The position numbers were made by a program, and so were the translations under genes. This document shows, one piece after another, positions 22,376-34,500 of a stretch of DNA of 64,000 nucleotides. The notes under the pieces are model-generated. The model saw only the letters and a program-made list of their open reading frames with translations. It did no database searches and was not told the origin of the DNA. Source of the DNA: Plazaster borealis (lineage: Eukaryota; Echinodermata; Asteroidea; Forcipulatida; Labidiasteridae). Position 1 is the stretch's first letter, and each line of letters starts with the position of its first letter. The stretch is from NCBI GenBank assembly GCA_021014325.1, contig CM037461.1, positions 1,699,501 to 1,763,500 on the forward strand. Direction: 5' to 3'.

Positions 22376-22506
22376 TTAATGTATCTTATCTGGTATCTTA
22401 CAGATAAAGGGATATTTAGGATGATCCACCGTGCTGGAACCATCTTGCTGGTAGCCAAATGTATGGGTGTAGTTGACCAAACTGCCCTCTGCCAGTACAG
22501 ATATCC
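22376..22506 (-). CDS. Copy 2 exon 5: C-terminal half-lectin segment and stop
   Basis: Acceptor TGATCCTGCAG|GG, then ISVLAEGSLVNYTHTFGYQQ and DHPKYPFICKIPDKIH, TAA. Lectin-type terminal YPFIC is retained. Confidence 0.78.
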
Positions 22507-25500
22507 CTGCAGGATCAAGCGAAGGAACAGTTGGAAATAAATGTTAGACAATTAAAGGCACTGAACACGCTTGGAAATTGTCAAAAACCAGTGTTCTCAC
22601 TTGGTGTATCCCAACATATGCATAAAATAACAAGCCTATGAAAATTTGGGCTCAATTGGTCATCGAAGTTGCATGAAAATAATGAAAGAAAAAACACCCT
22701 TGTTGTACAAATTTGTGTGCTTTCAGATAGGAATACAAACTTCATGCAAGAAGTTTTTATTATTTCAGTGAGATATTACCTCTTTCTCAAACACTACGTT
22801 ACTTCAGAGGGAGTCGTTTCCTACAATGTTTTATACTATCAACAGCTCTCCGTTGCTTGTTACCAACTTAGTGTTTATGCTAATATTTGTTTTGAGTCAT
22901 TATTAAACGTGTACGATACCTTTAAGTACATGCAGTCTTTCCGTACTTGGTAACTCTGTCATGTTGCACAAACAAACATTTGTGTTTGTTTTCCATTTTG
23001 ATTGTAATTATTTTTTTGTTCATGTTAAAAATGAAAGAACAAGCTTGAGAAAATAAACATGACCCCATACTAAATACGTCAAAATTACTCAAAAAATAGC
23101 GTAGGAAACTGAAGTAGCCGAAGTAGGAGTTCAAGCTTCCCTAATAATTTGCTAATATTTTATTAGAGACACTTACCACTAGGCCCATGTCCCTGGTCGC
23201 TCATGCTGAACGTCGTTCCATGGCCTGTATTGATAAAACATGCCAAGGTAAGTTTATTCTGATTGTAACTGGCTTATACCAAAGATTATAGAGCACCGAA
23301 GGCGCAAGATGCGGAACTGAAGCTTTATCTATTGTTAAACGTGAAATACGCATGGGCGCCATTTCAGCAAGTAAATGTTTTGTTTCCCATAGATAGGAAT
23401 GGTCATTGTCTGCACTGATCGGCACTGATCTATTGTTGTATCAAAAGAGTTACTTGCCGAAATGGCGTCCAGTGGGATTTCACATTTCAGCCCGAGTTCC
23501 GCATCTTGCGCTTCGGCGCTCTATAATCTTTGCTTTTACCTTTATGTTCATACAGTTGTAACAAGTATATGGGATTTGAGGCAATGCATGGTGAGGTATC
23601 AATGTATATTCGGTTTGCGGTAACACCATGTGCATATCTACTTTGCTGTGTAGATTCTGTTCTTTGAAAACTTGTCTTGCTATGTATTCTACTGCCGCGA
23701 AGTAGATTTCCGAGTTCGGGAGACTAGTATACTACCGGAGAGTAGATTTAGGAATTCGGGAGACTACCCAGTTCTGCAAAGAACTGTCCTGCTTCTTAAC
23801 TACTACCTGGGCGGAAGGTAGGAAATCGGTCAGGACTACTACTTTCGCTTAGTGGATTGTTAATAACTCCTCGTTAATAACTTCACTGCCGCGGAGTGAG
23901 TTCTTGATTGGTCTTAAGGTTTCGACTAGCTAGCTCTAGTCATCATCAGGAGACGAGGGTTTATAACAAGGTTTTATATTTGAACATGTGGACTTGGAAT
24001 TAATGCATATCATGCAGTATTGCTTTTAGCGCTTATACTAACCTTTATAGATCAACACAGATGCATTGTTGGATCCAGCCAGAGCTGTGCATGCTATGGC
24101 CATAGGACTGACTTGACTTGAACTCATCACCAATGTAGAGCGAACTACACACGTAGATACATTCACCGATTGGATCGTGTAGCCATCCCCTGAAGTGTTT
24201 AAATTCTCCCAACTATCGGTTTGTTTGTGGTACAGACTCCACGTAATGATCGGCCCAGATGGGTCACTAGCCGTGCACTCGTACTCGAGATTGCTCTTCA
24301 TAACCAGACGACGCACTCTTAAATCCCACTCTGAAAACAAAACCATCAAGTTGTGAGAAAACAAAATCTTTTCGCTCTGAAAACAAGCTATATGGAAATA
24401 TTTTGCTTGGCAATCAGTTTTATGCTTTGCATTATGTTGGTTTTTATGCGCGTACCAGTTACCTGAAATTCATACACAATTTCTGCACGTTCATAACAGA
24501 GTAAACTCGAAAAACTCTAGTGTCAGAATTGACCCGGAATCCGGGTCCCAAGGGGCCCGACCTGTTCCTGGGTCAAGCTGACCCGGACCGTTAACCGTTA
24601 TTCGGCGTCAATTTGACCCATTTCTCGTCAGAATCGGGTCTGGCCCCACGGGACCCTGGATTCATGTCAATTCTGAGCCGGACATTTTTTGAGTATAATA
24701 TAATTATCAATATCTATGGCGTATTCCGTAAACTAGCAGAAACTCTTGGGCTGGGGGATATTAAACAATAACAAGCTTTGTTTGGGGCCATGGGCGACCT
24801 AGTCGCTAGGATACCGAATATTTTATTTTGATTATGTAACTTAACACCCACTAGACTGTTCCACGACCAACAAGAATGTATAAACTCTTTGAGGGATTGA
24901 TTAATTATATGAATTAATCTAATTTTCCAAATGTTGTTTAATTATGGTGATACCTTGTGTCAACAACTAAAAAGTAATTTAACATGTTAAACTTCTTGAT
25001 ATTTGTTTTTACTCACCACGTGATCCACAAGAGTAAATGTTATGTATCTGTTGTTTGGTAAGAAGACCGGCAAACACCGTCAGTTGACTGTAAGCAGCAG
25101 AACCACCATATGTACGAGAATCGTATTTTTTGTTGCAAGTGTTGGTCATACCCAAGTAGAGGTTTGTGCAACCGTCAGAAATGCTGGTAAATTTGGTAGC
25201 TGTACCGCTATCACTCGCAATGAATACACCATCAACGAATAGCTCAAGAGCGTCATCAACCGACACAGTTTCGTTGTCAAAAGATAAAGTCAAGTAAAAC
25301 CACTTGTTTTGGTGTATCTTTGCTGGGTCGTATATTTTGATGTAAGTAAATGTCGATGTTCGGATATAATACCTAAACATGTTGGAATGATACATAAAAG
25401 TAAGACCCCTGGCCATATTTGTTTGTCCTCCAGAGCTGATGTAGAATTTATTTCCAGTGAAGCCCGATGACGTAACTATCTTGAGCCATAAAGACCACGT

Positions 25501-28500
25501 CATTTTTACACAGAAATCCGGGTCAGAGATACAGGTCCCACTGAAGTCACCAATGTTTAAGTATGAACCTGTTTTAGCATACACAGCGCATGCGTGATCA
25601 ACTACGTCAGGAGCAGGAACTATTTGAATCAGGCTCGTATCTCCAGCGAGTTGGTGCCAGTCTCCACTTACTGCAACGGAGTCACATGATGCGACGTGGC
25701 TCTTCACAGGACCCAGGGTTCGGTGTAGAATCGGAACAACATCTGCAAATTAAAAAGGAAAAATGAAACTCATGGATGTATGATATCTCTTTTTCTTTTT
25801 TTATACAAGCCAGACAGCTTCGGGACGCCAAACTTTCATGATTAGTTCTACGCGATCTTTGATTTTTAGTTGACATAATAGTCCAGTCAAAATAGTGGTT
25901 GACTCACCACTAACAGATTTTTATTTTAACTGCTATGCAGTTACCACAGATTGTCACCACAAGACCATACTAAAAGTCTAAACAATTTTCTCTAGTGGAA
26001 AGGCTACAAATTTGCATAATATGCAAATTAGCTGCCACCACTATAAGAAAAACTGATCCTTGCTTTAACTTTGTTTCTAAGCATCCATTATTGACAAATG
26101 GAGTGTCCGGAAACAGGTTATGTGGGTTAGTGAGTATTATTGTATTATTAGCACGTTTCTGGATTATTTATTGCATAACAAAATGTGAAATAGCTAATTA
26201 GCTGCCACCATTACAAAAAAGTAGACTTTTTGCAGTAACTCTGTACTTAGCATCCAAAAATAAAATAAAAAGTTTCTAGACCCCCGTGAATGTGATGAGC
26301 TAATTATGGGTTATTTACTTGCATAAAATTATGTGTAATATAAAAATTAGTTGTCACCATAATAACCTTTTTTTTCTACAACTCTTTCAGTATTAGAGCA
26401 CATGTGTAACATTGGTAAATGTCAAAGACCAGTATCCACATTTGATGTGACCCAACGTATACATGAAATGACAAGCCTGTGAAAGTTTAAGCTCAATCGG
26501 TCATTGGAATCAAGAGACAAAAGTGGGGAAAAAAACTTTTTATTTTTTTCAAATATTGAGTTTTGTACCTGCGAGATCAAAACCAATTGTTTTACTCATT
26601 TCTCAAAAACTATTGCATTTCAAGCAAATATATTTCAAAGGTAGTCTCCCACCATGTTAACATTGATATTGTTTACTCCTTCCAATGTTATGAACACCCT
26701 TTAAGCACCCGATCATGATAATCAGGATTTATAACATAATTATATTTCTGGGTTAGTTTTGGTGTTTTGTGTCATGCATCATCATCATATCCAGCGTTGG
26801 TGAGAGAAGGATAAATCAAACCTTTGCAATCTCCCCACATCCAAGAGTAGTCAAGGCAATGCTTCTTGCATGTGCACATTGGTGTAGCACCCCGCCTTGC
26901 AATTGCATCTAACGATCTCAAGCAGTTTCGTTGGGCCAAGTAGAAAGGTAAGTTTTTACTGGGAGTAACTGATCCTCACTGACTTTCCATCCTCAATCTT
27001 CAAGGAGTAACTTAGGAGGTAAATGAATCTTTATTCGTCGATTGTCAACTTGATTTCATTATCAGCAAATATGTCAGAGAGCATCCTCAATTCACTGTCA
27101 TCCAAAAAGCACTTCCAATCAAAGTTCTTGTCAAAAGACCAAGCAGAGACTATGAACAAGAATGATGAGCCCATTGTTATAGATGATAAGCCGTCAAGAT
27201 CTTCAGCAGGAATGATCACCCCCTCCATCAGTTCATACCAGTCAGTAAACCATCATGTATTTAAGTGAATGCCAACAGTCTGATAGCAGTGGGTTATAAC
27301 GAGGCAAAGATCTCTCTACACAAACCAGATGGATCACTCATCAGAACAATGCCTTTTGCACAGCTTGTACTTGACTACGAACAGCAATTCATCTACTCCT
27401 TTTTCAGGTTCAGAACTAATTGACCAGTGAAGGTCACATTTTGTCCGATGCAGAGCCCTAACTATCTCCAATGTTAGGCATTCTTGATCGTCGGACCGTA
27501 TACGTAGCCCTCGAAGACAATCGTTACCTTACCATACCTGTTTATCACTTAAATAACACATAATGTGTGTGTGATAAATACTGTCAAAAGTATGCCTAGA
27601 TGGCCGTGGCAGATGTTACATAAGGGCACTAGCATATTGGCAGTGGCGTAACTAGGGTCGAATGTCTGGGGACACAAGGGGTGTGCCAATTTTAGCGGTG
27701 CAATTGTGTAAAATGTTTGTAGTTTGCAAACTGGCGTAATTACTGACAGATAAAACAGTTGTTATGTTGGATGTGCAAATTGGATACAGGTATCCGAATT
27801 AATGTATTTGAGAAGTGGGAAGTATCTGTATACTATGGCCATTTTCCTGAAGAACCTTGACCCCAAAGAACTCACTCTTTACTCACATCCATTTGACAAG
27901 TTATCCCACTACCACGGAGAGAGGCAAACGTCATTGCCAAAGCCAAAAAGAACCCATTCTGCCTGACGGGCTTCCGACCTGGCAGAAGCTGTGCCATTCA
28001 AGTTCTAGCTCTCACTACAATCATCGAGACTGCTACAAGTGATAAAAAGCTTGGCCTTCATCGATCTTTCCTCTGCTTACGACACAGTTTGGCGGCATGG
28101 CCTCTTGTACATTCCCTCGAAGATATTCAAATGTCAAACTATCATGTGCGTCCTCTCTTGTATTCTCTGCAATCGCAGATTGAGGGTCAAACTTGGCGAC
28201 CTTTTGAGCTAAATGAGAACACTAAATGAGGGCCTTCCTAAAGGATCTGTCTGGGCTCCAATGCTTTTCAAAACCTATTTGAGTGGCATGCCCGACACCA
28301 GCTCCAGGAAATTCGCATAATTATGCTGATGACCTTGCCCTTGTTGCCACCCAAGGTACAGATTACGAAGACCTTAACAGAGCCCGAACACAGGAACTGA
28401 AAAAGATGGAGGACTACCGGTGCCTCCGACCAAATCCATCGAAGACCAAGGTTACTGCTTTTCACCTTAGCAACCGTTTGGCTATGACGTAACTCCAAGT

Positions 28501-31500
28501 CTCGTTTTGTGGCAAACCAATTCAAACATGACAATTTTCCAAAGATTTATGAAGTCATCCTTGACCTTTGTCTCGCATACAAAGAACACCTGAAAAAGAC
28601 ATCTGAACAAGTTGGCAGGTACTAGTGAGGGATCAAGTGCTAGTGCTCAATCTCTATGCACTGCAAGCCTTGCCCTGGTGTACTCCACAGCTAGCTGAGT
28701 ACTGTACCGCTATAGGTCTCCTTCTGAAGAAGTTCTTACACAGAAAAGAACACCTGAAAAAGAAATCGGAACAAATTGGCACACACGTGTTAGGGATCAA
28801 GTGCTCACACTGTACTCCACAGCTGAGTACTGTGCACCACTATTGGCTGGGAGCTGTCATACTAAACGAGTGGACACCATTCTGAACTCGGCGATGAGAA
28901 CTATCTCATCTCTCTCACCAATCCACACGTCCTTAACCCACTATCCGCTTACGACGAAGCATTGCAAGAGCTTGAAGAGCGGTTTTGGAATAAAACAAAG
29001 ATCGCCTCCCAGATAATACAGAAACTAACCGCTTTCCAAAAAATGAGAGCAGAGTAGCGACATAAACTACTTGAATTTGCAGACTCGTGCATGGACATAG
29101 CAGCACAAATGAAGGACCTGCCTGGACTCAATGTTCTGAACTACCCATACAACCTCCACCCAGTGCTTGAAAAGCTCCCCATGTATCTTCACAACAAATG
29201 GAGGGACCAAGTGTCAAAGTATAAGAAGATTCACAACTGTTACCCACCATTTCAGGAGCTTGCAAAATTTCTGAAAGAAAGAGCGAGAACGTGTAACGAT
29301 CCGGATCTGTACCCACCCGCTACCATGACTGGCAAGACCAACAAGGAAGCGCTACGACCAGCCCCTATCAGCACATCAGACAACCCCCATCACCTCAAAG
29401 TGCGTCTTCCACGATCGCACTGGCCACGACCTAGCAGATTGCATCACCTTCAGCAGAAAGGCAAAGGCAGAAAGGACAGAATTGTGCAAACAAAGGGACT
29501 GTGCTTCAAGTGCCAGACCAAAGTTTAGCAAGAAGTGCGTTAGTACCTCACATGCTTCGTTTATGCATGCCACCACCTCACCGTATGGCGGGGAGCCCGA
29601 AGTAGAGAAAGCCAAAGAGATAGTCACACTCGAAGCTAACACCAAATGTACAACATACACGACCTGTGTTATGGCACGATCTTGTTCCAAGATCACACTA
29701 GTCAAGGTATACCACCGAAACGAACCATCTGTCTCCATCAAGGCATACGCCGTCCTTGATGACCAGTCAAATGCCTGCCTGTGAGAACCAAAACGTGTTG
29801 AAGCACTCAACATTGCCGGGCCATCATTATACCAGTATGAACTGTCAACCTGCGGCGGTCGAGGAATTATAACAAATGGAAGACGAGTATACGGCCTAGT
29901 CATATAATCTATGAATGGTCACAAAGAGCACTTACCCACGGTTCTAGAAAACGAGAACATAACAGGCGACCGAGACGACATCATGTCTCCGGATATGTGC
30001 AAGATGTTCCCTCACCTAAACGAGATCGCCAAAAAGATCCCCAGACCAAGAGACGATGTTGATATCAGTTTGTTGATTGGAAGGAGCTGTCCAGAACCCC
30101 TCAAAATCAGAGAATCGAGAAATGGACCCAAAGGCACCCCCTGGGCGCAGCGAACAGATACGGACTGGACAGTCTCCGGCCGTATGTGCTCAAGTAGCAT
30201 CAAAAGCAGAGAACACGTTTCGACTAATACCGCACAATATTGACGGGGGCGTCTGCTCTCTCACCCAGTTCCGACACTTATGAAGTCCAACCTGATTACC
30301 ACGGCACATGTGAAAACCACATAAGAAAACAAGACACATGTTCTAGCATCTACGCCGAAACTCAGGACGACAACCAGAAGGCCCTGTCAGTTGAGGACCG
30401 ACGTTTCATCAAGGTTATGACAGAAAACGTCCAAACCAATTCCAAAGAAAATCTGGAATTCCCCCTACCATTCAAAGACAGTCAAACCTGTCTTCCGAAC
30501 AACCGATCCCAAGCACAATTTCGGCTTGAACAACCTCTTGAAAACACTCCGCCGCAAGCCAGAACTGATAAAGGAATATCAAGCCTTTCTAGGCAAAATA
30601 CTTAACAAGGAACACGCAACTCATGTTCCAGATACGAGGTCACTAACCCATACGCTTGATGAGAGTGACCCAGAAGTACGCAAGCTGCTCGCGACGTCTT
30701 CTACTATCATCGTGGAGGAAACTTGCAATCGAACTGCACAAGACACTGAAGCCTCCTTAAACTGTAATTGCTTTTCCAGATTTTCCAGTTGGCGGTCTCT
30801 AAAACAAGGGATTAGATCCCTTGTCCGAAATTTCCAAACATTTAAAGCATCAAGGAATGGAAGTACAGCAGCTGCCCCCGAAGAGACTCGGGAAGAGGCT
30901 TCAACGATACTATTATGTTCCACAACTACAACAAGCGGCGAAGGCCATCTTCAAGGCAGTCCAGATTTAATACTTCAAAGAGGAAATAGGAACCCTGAGG
31001 AAGGCACAGAGTAACCCCAGCCTGACAATCAGCAAGAAAAGCCCACTTCTTGAGTTGAGCCCTTTCCTTGACGATGATGGAATATTAAGAGTGGGAGAAA
31101 CGCTTTAAGCGCTCCGACCTCGACTTTGGAACTCACCACCTCATTGTCCTCCAAAAGGACTACAACGTTTCTAAACTTCTGGCAGAACATTCCACCAACA
31201 GGTACAACACTAAGGCTGACCGTTGACACTTGGAGCCGTAAGGTCAGCAGGACTGTGGATAACTGGACCCCATAACCTCATCAGGAGCATCGTTAACCGA
31301 TATGTTACGTGTAAACGGCTGCGGGGGAATCCACTGACCCAAATCATGGCCGATCTACCCGCAGACAGAGTTTCAGCAACACCACCTTTCACCAACGTTG
31401 GCATGGACGTGTTCGGGCCTTGGACAGTGGTCACAAGGAAAACAAGAGGCGGAAGTTCTGACTCAAAGAGATGGGCCGTCATCCATACATGCCTCTACAG

Positions 31501-34500
31501 TAGAGCCATTCATCTAGAAGTCAATAAGTATTTGATATTTGATACTGATTGAGAAGGCGCCCAAGTCAACTTAAGAAATTCTCGGACTTAGAATTGTTTT
31601 ACTCAGTCTTCTTGTTCAAGTAAGTTACCTCTTACTAGTTGTTTGATTAAAAATCCAATGTTACGTATTTTTAGACGGGGAGTGTCTTGGACTGTGCTAC
31701 TCGCCCTAAGGGTACGCTTGAAGGCGCCCTTCACGCTGGCTGGAAGAAACGGTTTCTAGCTCACATGGTTTTTACAGCCATCCTCACGAACGAAACTAGT
31801 ATATTCTTAATCATCTTTACCATTTTTAGACCATCATCCATGTTGTAGTCCACACATTGACATATTAGATGCCCCGAACCTCAGCCATGTAGAGTATATT
31901 CCCTTATTTTTTATCATAACTTGGTAAAAAAACGATGTTTTTCTGGGTCTCTAGATTAAATCTATATTTTATTTTGTGCCTCACCCAGATTCACCCACAT
32001 CTGTCTATTATTCAGCTGTTTGGTCAAATTTAACATATTCTTGGACCTCCATATTGTTATAGATATTGCCTTCCCATCTCGTCATTCCATAAACTAGCGT
32101 ATTTCTGTCTTTTTATAATAATTAGTAGTAAATGAGCAATACCTAATTTAACTCCGAAGCAGCCCTCTTTTGGCCTTAGTGGTGGAACGATCCCTATTTT
32201 TTAGGTTTTGGCTCGTATGTAATGTTTAAAGGGATTTTCGTGATTATAATTGTTTTTTACATAAACATTGTTACCTGTTTCATGTTTTGAAGATGTTTCA
32301 GATGTAAACAATAGTCATAAAGTGTCACTGAATTGGACAGTGCCATCATTTATTAACCAATAATATTGTTTTAAACTGTTTATCTATAATGCCGTGTCGA
32401 ACTCAAATATTAGAAAATTATGAATTCAATTCGAGAAAAGAGCGACGTTTGGCGCAAATTGTTATTTAAGTTCGACACCGTACCGTGAAGCGCGGCAAGC
32501 TTTGCCGTGCTACACGGTAGTTGCACGACGTGGTGACAAACGTCGCGCTCTTGCCGTGTCGAATCAAATTGAATTCTCAGCCAACGATGCATTTTGGGAC
32601 TACGCATGCGCAAAGCTTTTGAAAAAACGTTTGATGTGTATTTTCTAACAATGTGATCATCTCCTTGTAGTACCGTATCTGGGAGTATTCCGGGATGGGA
32701 TGGGAAACAACTTCTGACTGGTACGAACTGGCTGTTTATGGCTGTTTAAAATTGTAATCTAAATTTCGGGTCATATCGGACAAAATTCGTACCAAGCATC
32801 TGTAAGTAACGTTATTTGTTTAATCACACATTGCACTAATTTTATCGTGAAAGAATAGCCGAGCTGACTCAAAACGATGACGATCGTTACGAAACTGGGG
32901 CCCTGTAGGTCTACATGTATGTTTAAGTCACCATTACATATATATTTGGTTTGCGGTAACACCATGTGTATATCTACCTCGGGAGACTTCTCAGTTCTGA
33001 AAAGAACTGTCCTTCTTATTAACTACTACCTGGGCGGGAGGTAGGAAATCGGGCGGGACTACTACTTTCGCTTAGTGGATCGAGGGGACTTCTCACTGCC
33101 GCGGAGTGAGTTCTTAATAGGTCTCAATGTTTCGACTAGCTTGCTCTAGTCATCGTCACACCATTGCATTAAATACAAATACAAAATAAATATTAATTAA
33201 CCTGTCATGTTTTCACAACTATTATGAGAAGCATATAGCCCAAAGCGTAACTCAGGCATTGGATTTTAAACACATTTCACAATAGCATTGACAAAGGCTG
33301 CACACCGCACACAGGCAGCAAACGTACCAGGTGCAAATGTTCTCACTTGGATGTTCCAGGGGAACGTTCAAACGTGAACGTGTCAATGACATGAAAGGAA
33401 TTCGGCTGTGTTCCAACGGCCATGTGTCCCCGGTCGACTAAATCGGGAACGTTCAAACGGGTACGTCCCGTTTGGAACGGGGAAGGTTCCCCTATTTTGA
33501 GACGCTCCCTTGTGATTATTATTTAACCCATTGTTTTAATTTATTCGGCCAAGATCATCATCTAACATGCAACATTTACAAGAACGTAATATAGTGGTAC
33601 TGTTCCGTTACTAGTTATGTAATGGAACACAGTAACGGAAAGGCAAGAACATTGGAATCAGAGAACTAGGCAAATTCATTCTAAAATTACCAGGATGAAT
33701 AAAAGTGAACCAAACCACTTCAGCTCGAGAGCATATTATTCCTTAAAATAGGAAAAGAATCCTCAACAAATAAATCGAAATAAGCTTTTGGCGGGAGCGT
33801 GGAAGTGTATAGGTTTTCCCGGCCAATTTCAGCAAAAAGTCATTAAATTTCATTAACACGCATTCAAATTTACGCATTTCCCCCTAATCCTCTCAAACTA
33901 GGGTTTCTTGTTAGCTATTATGCAATCATTTTCATTTTCGTGCACACATGATTTCGTTCTTCTCATTCAGATTCGTTGCAGTCATTCTATTTCATTTATA
34001 GGCATTCAAGACTAAATTTGGTCCATTCTAAAGTTGAATTTCTACTACCTAGTTACCCTTGATGAAATTGAATGGTTGACCAGTTCTTGCTGCTGGCTTT
34101 TACGAATTTCAATTATGCTTGCGACCTAATGAAATTGAATGGTCTTATTTGACCAGTGAATGCTAAACTGGTTAAATTTAATTACTGTACTCTTTTTGAC
34201 TATTGAATGATGATTCAACAGAGCATTCATTTCCAAACGAAATGGAATGAGCATGGTGTTTAAATCAATGGATTTGTGTTGAAATTGGCAGGAAAAACCT
34301 ATACCATTTGTCAGGTGTCCCTAACATTTCGGCTGGGATTGTAAAGAGCATGTATATTGACTGTGTGTGTTACGTGCATATAGATAGTTCTATGGTGGTA
34401 TAAACGCATCATCAAAACAACCGGGGTGCCAGTATCTTGCCGGATTTCGCTGGTACAGTATTTGTTGGTAGAAGTGCCAACTTTATGATCTATAAGCGGG

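Larger units (their letters stand above)
22123..26750. repeat. Duplicated unit, 3' gene part, copy 2
   Basis: Collinear with 769-4,400, including exons 5 to 2. It carries two MITE insertions absent from copy 1. Confidence 0.85.
28945..31555 (+). mobile_element. BEL/Pao LTR retrotransposon relic, RT core deleted
   Basis: In order on the plus strand: gag (ALQELEERFW, KLLEFADSCMDIAAQM, LEKLPMYLHNKWRDQV); a zinc-knuckle start (GLCFKC); a protease-like AYAVLDDQSNACL; LLIGRSCPEPLKIRESRNGP; the N-terminal RT approach; RNase H-proximal FSRFSSWRSL; and integrase (VTCKRLRG, MADLPADRVSATPPFTNVGM, DVFGPW, SKRWAVI). Frames change repeatedly. The RT catalytic region is absent between about 30,600 and 30,630. 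No LTRs were recognised. The paralogous position in copy 1 lacks it. Confidence 0.8.

Noticed and set aside
22181..22540. 119-residue plus-strand frame
   Set aside because: Antisense shadow of exon 5 of copy 2; not conserved in copy 1.
27023..27268. Overlapping frames on both strands in intron 1 of copy 2 (81 and 65 residues)
   Set aside because: No recognisable domain, no good splice sites, and absent from unit 1; possibly a fragment of an unknown element.
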